Origin: Pelodera strongyloides
Lineage: Eukaryota > Nematoda > Chromadorea > Rhabditida > Rhabditidae
Direction of reading: 5' to 3'
Length of the DNA: 64,000 nt
Assembly: GCA_036852015.1 (NCBI GenBank)
Contig: JAANDG010000015.1
Span: forward strand, 590,385-654,384
In this document: piece by piece, positions 22,695-33,302 of the stretch
Layout: each line of letters begins with the position of its first letter
Position numbering within the stretch: the stretch's first letter is position 1
The notes under the pieces: generated by a model
What the model was told of the DNA's origin: nothing
The model's input: only the letters and a program-made list of their open reading frames with translations
The model's database searches: none
Translations under genes and position numbers: made by a program

Positions 22695-24627
22695 ATGAGC
22701 GGACAGTATCTACGTACATCAGGACCTACCACTCGGTCGACCCAAAGGAGCTACACTTCTCTGGAAGAAAGTAAGTTGCTTGCTTATCTATTTTGTTCTA
22801 AATTAATTGGTATGCTGTTTACTTGTTTACTTCATTCTGAAATTTTTAAGTGTTTCTCGAAGAAAACAATGTAGCATTATGACATCATATCACTTTATGC
22901 GATCTCACCGTTACATAGTCTATTCGCCACTATGCTTGCCTACTAATGTAAGTTTAAACTTTCAGAAGAGCTTGATCAAGCTTTCGCGGTAACCAATCCC
23001 GCAGGATATTCGCTTCGAGATCGCGGTAAGTTGTTCATATTTGTTAATCGCTGTGTTGAAGACCTGAGTGAGTTGTTCATGTTGTTGAGGTGTACCATCT
23101 CGTTTCCGCTAACAAAAATCATTATTCAGCTCCTAAAGTCACCCCGGTGACAGCCGCTCCTACCAAGAAGGGGCCTGTTAACAAGCCTCCGGCCGCGAAG
23201 ACTCCGGCCGCAAGAAAGGGAGGCCGTCCTTCCAGGGCACGTTGTGAGTCACCATTTACTAGTATTATGTCATCCAGAAATGCCCTTATATGAAGACAAT
23301 GCGTAAATTCAAGAAGCAACAAAAAACTAAAATAATTATGGAGAAGCATGTAACTAAACACAATATAGGAGCAAACTAAATACAGAATTGTAGCGCGAAT
23401 CGCGTTTCAGAACATCGAATACATTCATGGATATCATGTTAAGTTGTTAATAGATGTGAGTAGCTCCGTATAATGGTAAAAAACGGCGGATATGTAATCA
23501 GTAACGCGTAGAATACGAATATACAGAAGTATAATTAAAGGAAAGCCCGCGAAAAGAGAGATGTAGCGTAGTTTGTAGTATAACTGCCTAGGTTGTGTGC
23601 ATGTATGGTGGTCAGCGAGGCCAACAAAAACAGATTGTTATTTTATGATGTTGTACAGTGTAACGTATCACTAAGGCCTGGCCACGCCTAGGAATATAGG
23701 AAGGTTATCAAATTTATGTAAGGAATTATTTTGCATATTTAGCCGCTCCAGTGAAGGGCAGCAAAGTTACTGCTTCAAGAAAGGCTGCATGCAAAAACCA
23801 AATTGCTGCTGATGAATTGGACTCCAGCTACGATAATTTGTCCGAGGGTAGATTTTGCTCAATTTCAGTTTTCATGTTAGGCTGACTTCGTGTTGTAACT
23901 ATGCACAAGCATGTTTAAGTTGAAAGGTTTGAATAGTTTGTTTTGAGCACAAAACAGCTTAACATGGATTGACATACATACGTTTTTTTGTTGTATATTA
24001 TCTGTGTATTACAGGTCATACTCCGAAGGCGCCCAAGCCGCGGAAAAAAATCGTGCTCCCCCGATGCAAATCGCGTATGTTTGTTTTGTATATGAATTGT
24101 TTTCATATCTTTGAGATTGCTAGAGCTTGCAATTCACAAGTTGGATGAACGGTTCACTATGCCTGGGAAATTGAAGGAAGTGATGACGCATTAAACAACC
24201 TCCGCCTTGCGTTCTCAAATTCTTTCGCTGAAATCAGTCAAGTCCTTTTATTCTGTAACTGTGTTTATTTTCAGTTCCTCCATCACACACATGGAAACAC
24301 ATGGGTAGGTTTTTTTGCTACGCTAATGTTGGTTGGAAATAGTGCAATTAACTGGGCAAAATCATTTTGCATGACAGGTCTTTTCTTTTTAGCAAATGCT
24401 CCGAACGTGTTCTATAATACGGAAATACTTTTTTTCCAGACAAGCCGTCTGTTCAACCACAGGGCGAGCCGGACTCGGATGCAGAGGTCGATCCGAAGAA
24501 TAAGCCTGTAAAGGCCAATGGGCAGCAGAAGGCGAAGACGGGAAACAACAAGAAACTGTCCGCTAAAAAGCCCGCTGCTAAGGATGCCAAGCCGGTTATC
24601 AAAGTGGCTGACAAAACAAAGAAGTAG
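22695..24627 (+). CDS. Basic Lys/Ala/Pro-rich 210-aa protein, seven exons, all introns phase 1
   Basis: Exons 22695-22770, 22966-23025, 23130-23243, 23743-23847, 24015-24074, 24275-24304, 24440-24627; 633 nt in total. The ATG directly follows TTCTTCAG, so an SL trans-splice at that AG would leave almost no 5' UTR. The product has an N-terminal Ser/Thr-rich segment, then lysine-, alanine- and proline-rich segments (APTKKGPVNKPPAAK, KPRKKIVLP, KKLSAKKPAAKDAKP) with one acidic patch (GEPDSDAEVDP). Composition resembles linker-histone-like or other disordered nucleic-acid-binding proteins, and several basic clusters could act as nuclear signals, but no defined domain is visible. All six introns are phase 1, so every internal exon is symmetrical and can be skipped or duplicated without a frameshift. 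Exon 6 is only 30 nt. Confidence 0.75.
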
Positions 24628-24670
24628 GTTTTTCAATAAGCCTCCGAACGAAGCCTAGTCGGAAAATCGA

Positions 24671-24676
24671 AATAAA
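24671..24676 (+). terminator. Poly(A) signal AATAAA
   Basis: A canonical hexamer 44 bp past the stop codon of the 210-aa gene. Confidence 0.5.
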
Positions 24677-26152
24677 ACAACCAGTTTCTTTTAGAACCAG
24701 TAAGACAACCACGATAAAACTAAGGGGCGCATACGCCTCACGCCTCCGTACACGTATGCATATTTGACATATAAAAAAAACTTAACAAATGCTTTACAAA
24801 AGTCGAAGTAAATTCAGTCGTGTGTCTAAATCTTCATTGCTTTTGAGTGAGATTGCAATCGGATTTGCCAACAGTACAGGGTTGTCGAATAGTTTTAAAA
24901 CTGGCACCTTAGCCGCCAAATCAATGATCTTAATGCAGTGAACACGTGATTGGTTTTAATCAACGGGTTATAATGTTTTCCAACATAAAACAAAGACTAT
25001 TGTTTCCACACACTTCAGCGCATAAGTACAGATGAATAGTATGGAGTGAGGCAAAATTTGAATGCCGATCCCCGACAATTGTGACCAGTGCAAACGTCGG
25101 AATATTCAGTGCAGAGGAATATTGATGTTATAGGACAAGAGAATAGCCCTACACGATCGTCAACTCAGGAGATAGTGCTGAGTCTTGATTGATGGTGAAG
25201 TGTACTCTAATTGAGGCACTGCGGAAGTAAAGTGATCGAACATAAGAATAAACAAATCGTATAACATCAAAATAAACTAATTACATATTAAACTCGTGTC
25301 ATACTAAAAACGAACAAAGTAATGTAAAATTAACGTAACACATATAACGCCTCACGCCTCCTGAAACACAGTAGTAAGTGCTAACCAATAAAGGCAGGTA
25401 GCTCAGGCAAACATTTGGTCGTCTAAACAAAGGTGGACCGAGTATATGCTACGCCCTGTTACATTTGTATGCTAGTGTTTGTTATGTATCCTTTGATAAT
25501 ATTCACTCAACATCAGCGCGAATTGCACACGTTCGATAATTGCTCGATCGCTAGCGCACACTCATATATAGCAGATTACAGTCAACACACAGGGGACTAG
25601 TCACATGAGTGTAATCCTGTTTGGGTCGAACGTATTACTTTCTAGAATTTTTTTTATCAAGTATGAATCGGCTCGGGGACTTCGTATCGGTATAGCCTTT
25701 TGATATTAACTCTTTATTTGGAAAAAAAAGTACGGAAGGAATTTAACATGAAAAAAAGAGAAACACACACAAGCTCAGCTTCTCACGCGGTGTATAAAAG
25801 TACAACGAACTGCAACGAAAAATGACAGCACATATTTATATAAATAACACGGCCAAGAACAACGGTTAATGTGAGTGGAGGTGAATAAGGGTAGCATAGA
25901 TTTTTACACACAGAACAGCGTAGGGGATAGAGTATTAAGCAAATGACCATGACCATTCAGATAAGGACCAATATCCGTGGTTTTATTAAAACAATTTTTT
26001 CTTCTTAGTGTTTTGGTTTGCTCGAAGGTGTTGCTTTTAGTTCGAGGCTTCGTGTCGGTATAGCTTTTGGTTTGTTGATTTAGTTCGTGTTGTTATCTGA
26101 CTGATTTTTTCTATTTTAACTTTTAATTTTTATGGCCCTGCTAGTACTCTAC

Positions 26153-26610
26153 TGTATCCTTTAGGTCGATTTTATTTATTTATTGTATTTATTAATGACT
26201 GATTTATTTTTATTTTATCTTTTATGGCAATTATATAGAATTATTGTTATGTGTTGTCTCGTAATGGCCCAGTCATACCGTTATCACATGTCGATTTTTT
26301 TATCCTTTCCACATATATATCAATGTTTTTTGAACCCATCCCCAGGTATTATATCAGTGTTGTATGTTATTTCCTTGTCACGCGGGCCCATGTATTACCG
26401 GTATATAAACTCTGTTTACGGGAGTTTTATTTTAACAGTTTAGTACTGATATTTATCCTTTAGGTCAATTATATTTATTAATGTTTATTAGTGACTTTTT
26501 TTTCTTTTATCTTTTATGCCAATTATATCTAATTATAGTCTGTCTCGTACTGGCACCGCGCAGTCTTATCGGTGCCTCCCAGTTTTATCCCATTATGTCG
26601 ATTATTAATT
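26153..26610. repeat. Diverged direct repeat, two copies of about 160 bp
   Basis: 26153-26310 and 26451-26610 share the order ATCCTTTAGGTC, TTTATTAATG, TTTATCTTTTATG, CAATTATAT, TGTCTCGTA, TGGC and TGTCGATT. A shorter related pair (CTTCGTRTCGGTATAGC) occurs at about 25680 and 26049. The repeat lies just beyond the 3' side of the minus-strand retroelement fragment and could be degraded terminal or 3' sequence of it. Confidence 0.55.
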
Positions 26611-26762
26611 GTTTTGATCAAATTGTTTTAATTGCTTTGTATAAATAAGGAATGTGTTGTGTTGTTCTATTTGCTTTTAGTAATGGTTATTGTTGTTTGG
26701 CACTGAAATTCGAAAAACTAATGTGAGACATATAGAATGGCTGTATTTGGCTAATTCGAAAC

Positions 26763-27521
26763 CTATGCCATAGGTTTAGTTAAGGGCGTGAGTTCTGCGA
26801 TGGATGTCGTCCATGATCCATCTCGCTGCACGGCTCTTCCCTGTTTTTCGTCGATATCCGGAAGAGGTTCGACCGCAAATCGATGCGTTGCTCGAAGTAC
26901 ACCTAATTCGTCACGGAACGCCCTCAGGTGCTTGAGTTCCTTCTCGCCTTCTGGTCTGGGCCAAGCTTGACGTTGTGCCAGTGAGATGAACAACAACTTA
27001 CCCATGGCGACCTGATGTGTGCTAAGCGTTCTCTCTTTAACCTCGCTCGCGTTAATACACTTGACGAGACATGCGAGTCGTTGTTCCACTGAAGCTTTCC
27101 AAGCTGTCTTGTTGATGAATCGGAGTACCCAGGCTGCGCTTAGTGACCTGTAGCTCCATTCAGTCGTCTGGTTCGACAGGCACTTGTCCGCTCGATTGGA
27201 GAGTGCCAATTCTGCAGGGTAGATGTCTTCGAGATCATTCACGGTTTCTTGTGTTACCGGAAAGACAGTGTCTTCTGCTGCTGCGTCTTCTTCATTACAG
27301 ATCGGCTCAGGGACCTTGGTCGTCGCGCACTGTTCGTTCTTAATAATGTTTATTGGATCAACGAGTCGTAGGAACAAAGAAGAAAGATCTTGGGGGCAGT
27401 TGCAGTGAGCTCGTAAACCAAAAGGTACCCCATGATGTTGGTGCGGTATCAGAAGTAGCTTACTTACACCAACTCCTATGTATTTAGTATATTTCTGCAC
27501 TGAACCGGACTCTGTCCCCAT
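26763..27521 (-). pseudogene. Fragment resembling a BEL/Pao retroelement polyprotein (252 aa, open)
   Basis: An uninterrupted 252-codon frame. Residues around 115-200 (TEWSYRSLSAAWVLRFINKT, then a long helix-rich stretch, then GKLLFISLAQRQAW) resemble the region between the reverse transcriptase/RNase H and integrase parts of BEL/Pao polyproteins, where a W...S...L..A.VLRFI pattern precedes helices and a Q...F/W segment. Neither the protease and reverse-transcriptase motifs nor the integrase catalytic core are seen in the frame or nearby, so it is a truncated remnant. The first residues (MGTESGSVQ) and the final about 40 residues do not match that plan. Base composition is more balanced than in the AT-rich flanks. 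Assignment is by pattern memory only. Confidence 0.45.
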
Positions 27522-29492
27522 TAATGATCACATACTACACTGCTCCAGCCAGAGAAAGCAAAGAGAAAGGCATGCTGTTTTCAATGACCTCCACGAATAG
27601 CGGTTACTCCAATTAACTGACTCGACCCACGAGGAATAATTTTTGCAGAAGTCAATGGTCACCTCTCGTTTATGGATATTGAGGTGGTCTAAAGACTTTC
27701 TGAGTCACAACATACAGTTCCTAAAGACCTTAGCCTGTATCCAAAACCCCCTTGGCTTCCAATGAGCTGACTGAACAGTTGAAACGTGCAGACACCGCCA
27801 GAGTTTTATAAATCACAATGACCATGAAGTCATTGATCTTTAAAGGGCACAACTTAATTTGTTTGACAGATCATCTGATTTGGACTGCTCAGCTGACCTT
27901 TTTAAGCATTGCTAGAGAGTTTCTGGAAAGTTATTTTTCAACTTGATTAACCCGTTCCACTATGTAATTCCAAACCTCAAAACGCCACATTGTGTGTGCT
28001 CTATTCATTAATCAATTTGACGCGCACGCTGCCAGTGATTTGTATATATGCTAGTGCTTTGTATACACCTCCTATAGTAATGGGTTCTGTGCTTACATAT
28101 CATCTACACTTTAAAACCATGTTGCTACAGCTGTTTGAAACCTCAGGCTCCGCGAACGGCATTTGGTTTGGGCTCGTAGTAGTGCTTGATGTCAGTTTTT
28201 ACAAATGCAAATGTTTACGTCTGCCGTTTCAGCCACAAACAAATTGTCAGTTTTGCAGCCCATTTAAAAAGTGCAAATTGTGGGGGTGAAACGCCCACAT
28301 TTTCCAAATAAGGATGTTATGGAAAACAATATCAATTGCCTATGATGATATCCTTAAAGGGATAGGTTCATCTCAAATCACCCCTCTTTTTATTGTTTTT
28401 ATTGATAATAGCACAAATATCATTCACAATTAAAATTAAATCAATCACAGAACAATACGACTCGCAGAAGAAGCTTCCTTTATTGGAAGCTAGTTGATCG
28501 GAAGCCAAAATCTAAACTCAAAAACTAATACCGTACACAGATCGAGCGGGCTAATGGCAATTAGCCAAGTTACAAACTACACTCGGCAGGTCATTATTTC
28601 CCGGTAGTATCATTTAATTCGCTCTTGGCTATTTGCCATTAGCCCGCTAATTGCCAGTGTACGGTATTAGTTTTTGAGTTTAGATTTTGGCTTCCGATCA
28701 ACTAGCTTCCAATAAAGGAACCTTCTTCTTCGAGGCGTATTGTTCTGTGATTGATTTATTTTTCATTGTGAATGATACTTGCGTTGTTATCAATAACAAC
28801 AATAAAAAGAGAGGTGATTTGAGATGAACCTACCCCTTTAATGTGAAGTTTCAGTAGTTCATCTTAGCTTTCTACCATTTGAAGTGGCTTATGCAGCCGT
28901 CATATGAGCACACGTTCTAATAAATAATAAATAATAAGATATCCTTTATTAACATGGTATTTAAAACAAGAATGTATTATTTTAACGGCTTTATATATTT
29001 CAGAACACCAAATACTATTACTCACTATATCTACTCTTGTTGTTCTTGTTTTCTCGTAGTCCTGAATTTTATGAACATGACTGTGGCACTCTGCTCTGAG
29101 TGAGTAATTTACATGTACTTGAGTGAGCTCTACGAAGTTGTTTGAACAAATATCAATAAACAAATGCCTACAGAAATTGAAACAAAATCTAGGTATATAA
29201 ATGGAATTTTCCTTTTTAATATACTTTGCAATATTCATGGCGATCTACTCAATAATTGTACTATAAAAACGACACAATTAGAGGTCAGAAATATATAGTG
29301 AGATGATCTGGTTCGTGTATTAAATAATATATTAAGCATGTCATAAATCTTAAATCCTCAACGTTTCACTTTCGAAGTAACTCTAAACTAAACAAGGCAA
29401 TGTGCTCACACAAACCAACGATGTATGTTCTAAAGACGGTAGTGGTCCATTACGCTTAACTCGAGACTGGAGAGGAAGTAACACTTCTTTAG
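27522..29492. other. Intergenic; contains one TTAA foldback element
   Basis: Apart from the element at 28358-28837 nothing coding is supported. The stretch 27540-28000 may be decayed sequence upstream of the retroelement fragment, but I could not translate it into a recognisable protein. Confidence 0.45.
28358..28837. mobile_element. TTAA-flanked foldback element, 480 bp
   Basis: A long palindrome with arms of about 210 bp and a loop of about 50 bp. The ends read AGGGATAGGTTCATCTCAAA and (reverse) AGGGGTAGGTTCATCTCAAA. TTAA is present on both sides (28354-28357 and 28838-28841). The outermost bases AGGGATMGGYTC match the element at 17881-18234, so both probably use the same kind of transposase although their interiors differ. 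It has no coding capacity. Confidence 0.9.
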
Positions 29493-32400
29493 CTACTCTT
29501 TACGGCCGTTTGTTTTGCTCGTCGATGCTGAAAAGGAAAAAAAAACATACAACATACTTGCTTTCTTTTGCTTTATGGCTTATATTTGTGCGGTTGATGA
29601 ATACCAATCAAAAAACTCACATCCACTGTCATTGCGGCCATTCACTTGTGTTGTGGACCGGCTACAACCAGGCAGTGGACGGATCACCTCATCAAGTTCA
29701 CGACTAGACTGCTGTAATGTGATGCAAAGTCAACAAAATATGGACGAAGCAAGGTTGCAATATTTCATCAATGTGGATGAGTTAGTGAACTATTTTAACG
29801 TACCTGCCCATTCAACAATCCGTTTGTCGGCCGAGTGTCCTGAGTGGAAGATTGTGAAGAGGAAGAGCAGGGTTCGCTGACAGGAACAGTGCGAGGTGGA
29901 AACCCGTTCTGATACACAAAGAATATAGAAGGAAGGAATGAGGTATTATGTTGATTTGCATTTATTTGTTGTTTTGCACCTAGAGTACTCAAACTACTCA
30001 TATTTATGCTCCCAACATGCCGTTCATAAAGCTCATAACGTAATTAGAACGTCGCTGTGTGTCATCAACTACCTTGTTAACCAAAGAACTCACCACTTTC
30101 TGTCGTTTGTATTCCAATGTCGTGCCGCTTGATTGGGCAACTCGTTTCTAAAAAAAACTTTGCTTACCCTTTATTCTCAGCAATGTTTAAATGTTTATTT
30201 TAACTGTTAATGATGCGGTCACACCTTACCTGTCTCAAGGGAAGATCATGCCGTGGTCTCTGTGACTGTGGTATCCTTTCCTGCAAACATTTTTTTAATA
30301 GGATAAAACTGGCGGTGTGCACTTGAAAATAAGTAGCAAAGTAAGCAATACTCACCTCATCATCCACGTCGGGCACTTCAAATGGATATGAGGGACCTTG
30401 CGATATCCTCTCTTCATTTTGCTGCTCAGTGCTCACGTGTCTGGGTTGATCCGTAGCCAAATCAGCTCCAGAGGGAAGAGACGGTCCGGGAACTGGCTCC
30501 TCTAGATTCACTTCACGTCTTTCTGCAATTAACTCGTCTTGGGATTTTCGGCTCTTTCAGCCGATATTAATTTTGTTTTACTGATGTAGTCTTTAGGAAC
30601 TGCTGCCTTTTTTCTTTGACAATAACTGCGTGTTAAAGATTCAGGCCCGCCGTTTTGAACCTATATTTATTATTTGTTCATAATTTTTGTAAAGGGTGTT
30701 TACTATAAAATATAGACACTGAGTTTGAACTGTCTCTTGAAGCTTTTCACGTACCTTTTTCCTTACAGAGTATACAGTATGGAAACGCAATAGCACCGTG
30801 TCCCGAGGGTAGCTGACTCTATAGACAGACTCGTGAGGGACAGAGAGAAGAGCGACGTGCCCCCAGGACACGCACAATAAGGAAATAAGGGTGCAATTGC
30901 TTTTCCATACTGCATACTCTGCAAGGAAAAATTGCGCGAAAAGCTTCGCAATGGTGAAGCCAATTCAAACACAGTGAGTATATTTTATAATACACACCAT
31001 TTACAAAAATTATGAACAAATAATGAATAAGTTCAAAACAGTGGGCCTGGCCCTTCAAGTGGAAAATGATTGCAGAATACGGCTGATTGGCAAGACCATA
31101 TTCTCCCTATGAGAAAACGTTACATACCTATCCGAACATTGTTTCCGTTTAACGTTGGCACACTTTCCGGGTCTTCGAGAACAGGCTGAATTTGTTTACT
31201 TATTGTTACAAATGATCACGGAATACAACAAGGCTATGTTTCACTAAGTGTCAATGAAACTGTAAATACTACCTCTTCTGGCAGAGCAAACTCGGGTATC
31301 TGTAGGTCTCTAGCAGGCGAACTCTCTTTACTTCTCACATGACCGGGCTCAGGAGGCGGGAGATGACTGGAAACATCCATGCCTAAACTAATGTGGGTAG
31401 AACAACGAAGTTCCCTGAAAAGATTACTTTGCTTAATATGAGGTTCATGCTCAATAACGTCTTCCACTCACTGTGCTGAAAGTCTCCTCGTAACTCCTCG
31501 TCCGGTAGAGAAGGGGCTCCATAAAACCTTGGAGTGTTGGAGCTTTCCTCCCGTGAATCACTTATCACTGGGTCACTGATCTGCGGTAGGGCATGCTCTA
31601 AACGCAGACTGGGCTAAGTGCATAGTTTAAAAATAAGAGGAAACTAAGCTACTTAATGTGAATGCATAAATTACCTTCATTGTGCATAAGTAACCTCCTC
31701 TGGTCACTGGGGCCCTCTGGGTCTTCGGGATGATGCACTCGCGAATCGCTGACCAAAAAGCCTGCTGGAAGAGACGGACCTAAATTACTGATATTTGCAA
31801 AACTGTGCAAACTGGGTGTTTCTAAAATAGAGAGATTTCATTTGGAGCCCAACTAACTTGCAATCTACATTATCTTGTTTAGTTAATCATCTGCATTATT
31901 GCTTATTTGCATCTCCGTATTCTTTGCATTATCGCTTATAAAATACAGTCAATCCTCTCACTGCGAAGGTGTGAAGCGAAGTGGCTTATGCAAGTTCCGA
32001 GTGTTCGGCATTTTTGTTTCATACCACTCTTTTCAACCTCTAACATCACTTATCTTCAACATACCCAGATTTGCTCCAGAGTGTCCGACTTCGTCTACTC
32101 GGGGCAGAGGGGACGATACACCATTGGAAGCAGAGGATGGTTCTTCGATATTATTGGGAGACGAGGGCGAAGGGTCTGAATACACAACACTCATTTGGTA
32201 ACAACCACACGCACAAAGACACATTTGTTGGGCAATGAGGCGTTGAATACAAAGAAGCAGTGTTGAAATAACCTAGTAAGCTGTCTCACACACGTGTGTT
32301 GTTTATCGCAATAAAGCACCAATAAATTAACGTGCATCATATAACTTCAATATTCAACACATTATTCCTGGCGTCACACCTTACCTAACCACATCGGTCT

Positions 32401-33302
32401 ACAATTCACCCCTTTCAAAGTTACATGTGTTTGTGTGAAATGAATGGTTCCTCCCTCGGCGGGCTTGTTTGCCTATTCGGTTAAAGTGCTATACATTGAG
32501 TCTATTTACACACTTGTTTGATATAATATACGTACAATTGTGTGCATTTGACTGTACGGAACGATACTTAGAACATAGCGTATGGATATTTCAGAGACGA
32601 AATGAAATGGCAATAAACACTACCCGAATGTTGCATTAACGAGGAATCATTATGCCACTAATAAGCGAGAAAATGCATTTAGAATACTTTACGGATATTT
32701 ACTTTGCCCTTTTGGTCAACTACTCGACGATGCATTAAGGAAAGCATTAAAGTTGTTCTATGAACCACGGATTGCAAGAATTAGATCACATACTGGATCC
32801 ACCACTATCTATCGAAGAAGATTTTTGTTCGATAAAAACAACGTGTACAGAGAGAATGAGTGAGCGTATTGACAGAGAATTACAGAAAGAGCGATAATCT
32901 CTGTAAAGAATGTTTTACGCGAAAAAAAAAGATAAACAAGCGCGAAGTGTGGAATGTTATATGTGATTATGGTAGAGGATAAGCTTGCTCTGCAATACTC
33001 GCGTCTAAACGTATATAACGCGTTTTTAGAAGAGCAGAGCGAAATGATATCTTGATATTTACTTGGATATAACAACTACTATCATTTAAGAGGGTACATA
33101 GATGAGTTAGGTGGTTAAGAAAGACACCAATATGAAACTCGACGGGAAGAGTGAGGAAGAAAGAGGGGAGAGAGAGAGAACTAGTCAACTACCAACCTAA
33201 ATGTACAGGATCATCAGTCGGTGGGTCGTCCTCGTATTCCAAGTCGTAATCGTCCCAAGAAGGCAGCTGTAGAACTTCATTGGATGGTCCTTGACGAGAC
33301 AT
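29493..33302 (-). CDS. Disordered Ser/Pro/Glu-rich 368-aa protein with repeated modules, 11 exons
   Basis: Exons in transcript order: 33302-33197, 32175-32065, 31821-31675, 31597-31472, 31382-31273, 31185-31128, 30522-30356, 30280-30230, 29908-29804, 29711-29621, 29527-29493; 1107 nt, every phase consistent. The ATG lies four bases after TTACAG (trans-splice candidate). I do not recognise the protein. There is no signal peptide, membrane segment or folded domain. It begins with an acidic stretch (WDDYDLEYEDDPPTDDP). It then repeats PSLP-type modules (LGPSLPAGFLVSDSR, YGAPSLPDEELRG, VPGPSLPSGADLATD), SP-rich pieces (DPSPSSPNN, ESSPARD) and HV-R/S-K/E turns (GHVRSKESS, RHVSTEQQ). The first four introns are all phase 1, so these modules sit on symmetrical exons. 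The intron between 31128 and 30522 contains a foldback element. It could be a linear-motif scaffold; no function is assigned. Confidence 0.7.
30637..31054. mobile_element. TTAA-type foldback element inside an intron
   Basis: The left end TTAA-AGATTCAGGCCCGCCG..GTTTTGAAC and the right end GTTCAAAACAGTGGGCCTGG..CCCT-TCAA are inverted repeats. Inner arms also pair (TTATTTGTTCATAATTTTTG against its complement, and CAGTATGGAAA-GCAAT). One flank is TTAA and the other TCAA, probably a mutated TTAA. The end sequence AGG(.)TCAGGCCCA is close to the element embedded in the array. The element is older and more diverged than those at 17881 and 28358. It lies in intron 6 of the disordered-protein gene. 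Confidence 0.7.

Larger units (their letters stand above)
24628..26762. other. AT-rich spacer, no gene; holds a diverged direct repeat
   Basis: No exon chain is supported. From about 25660 to 26700 the sequence is strongly T-rich on the plus strand, and it contains the diverged repeat at 26153-26610, possibly tied to the retroelement fragment that follows. Confidence 0.5.
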
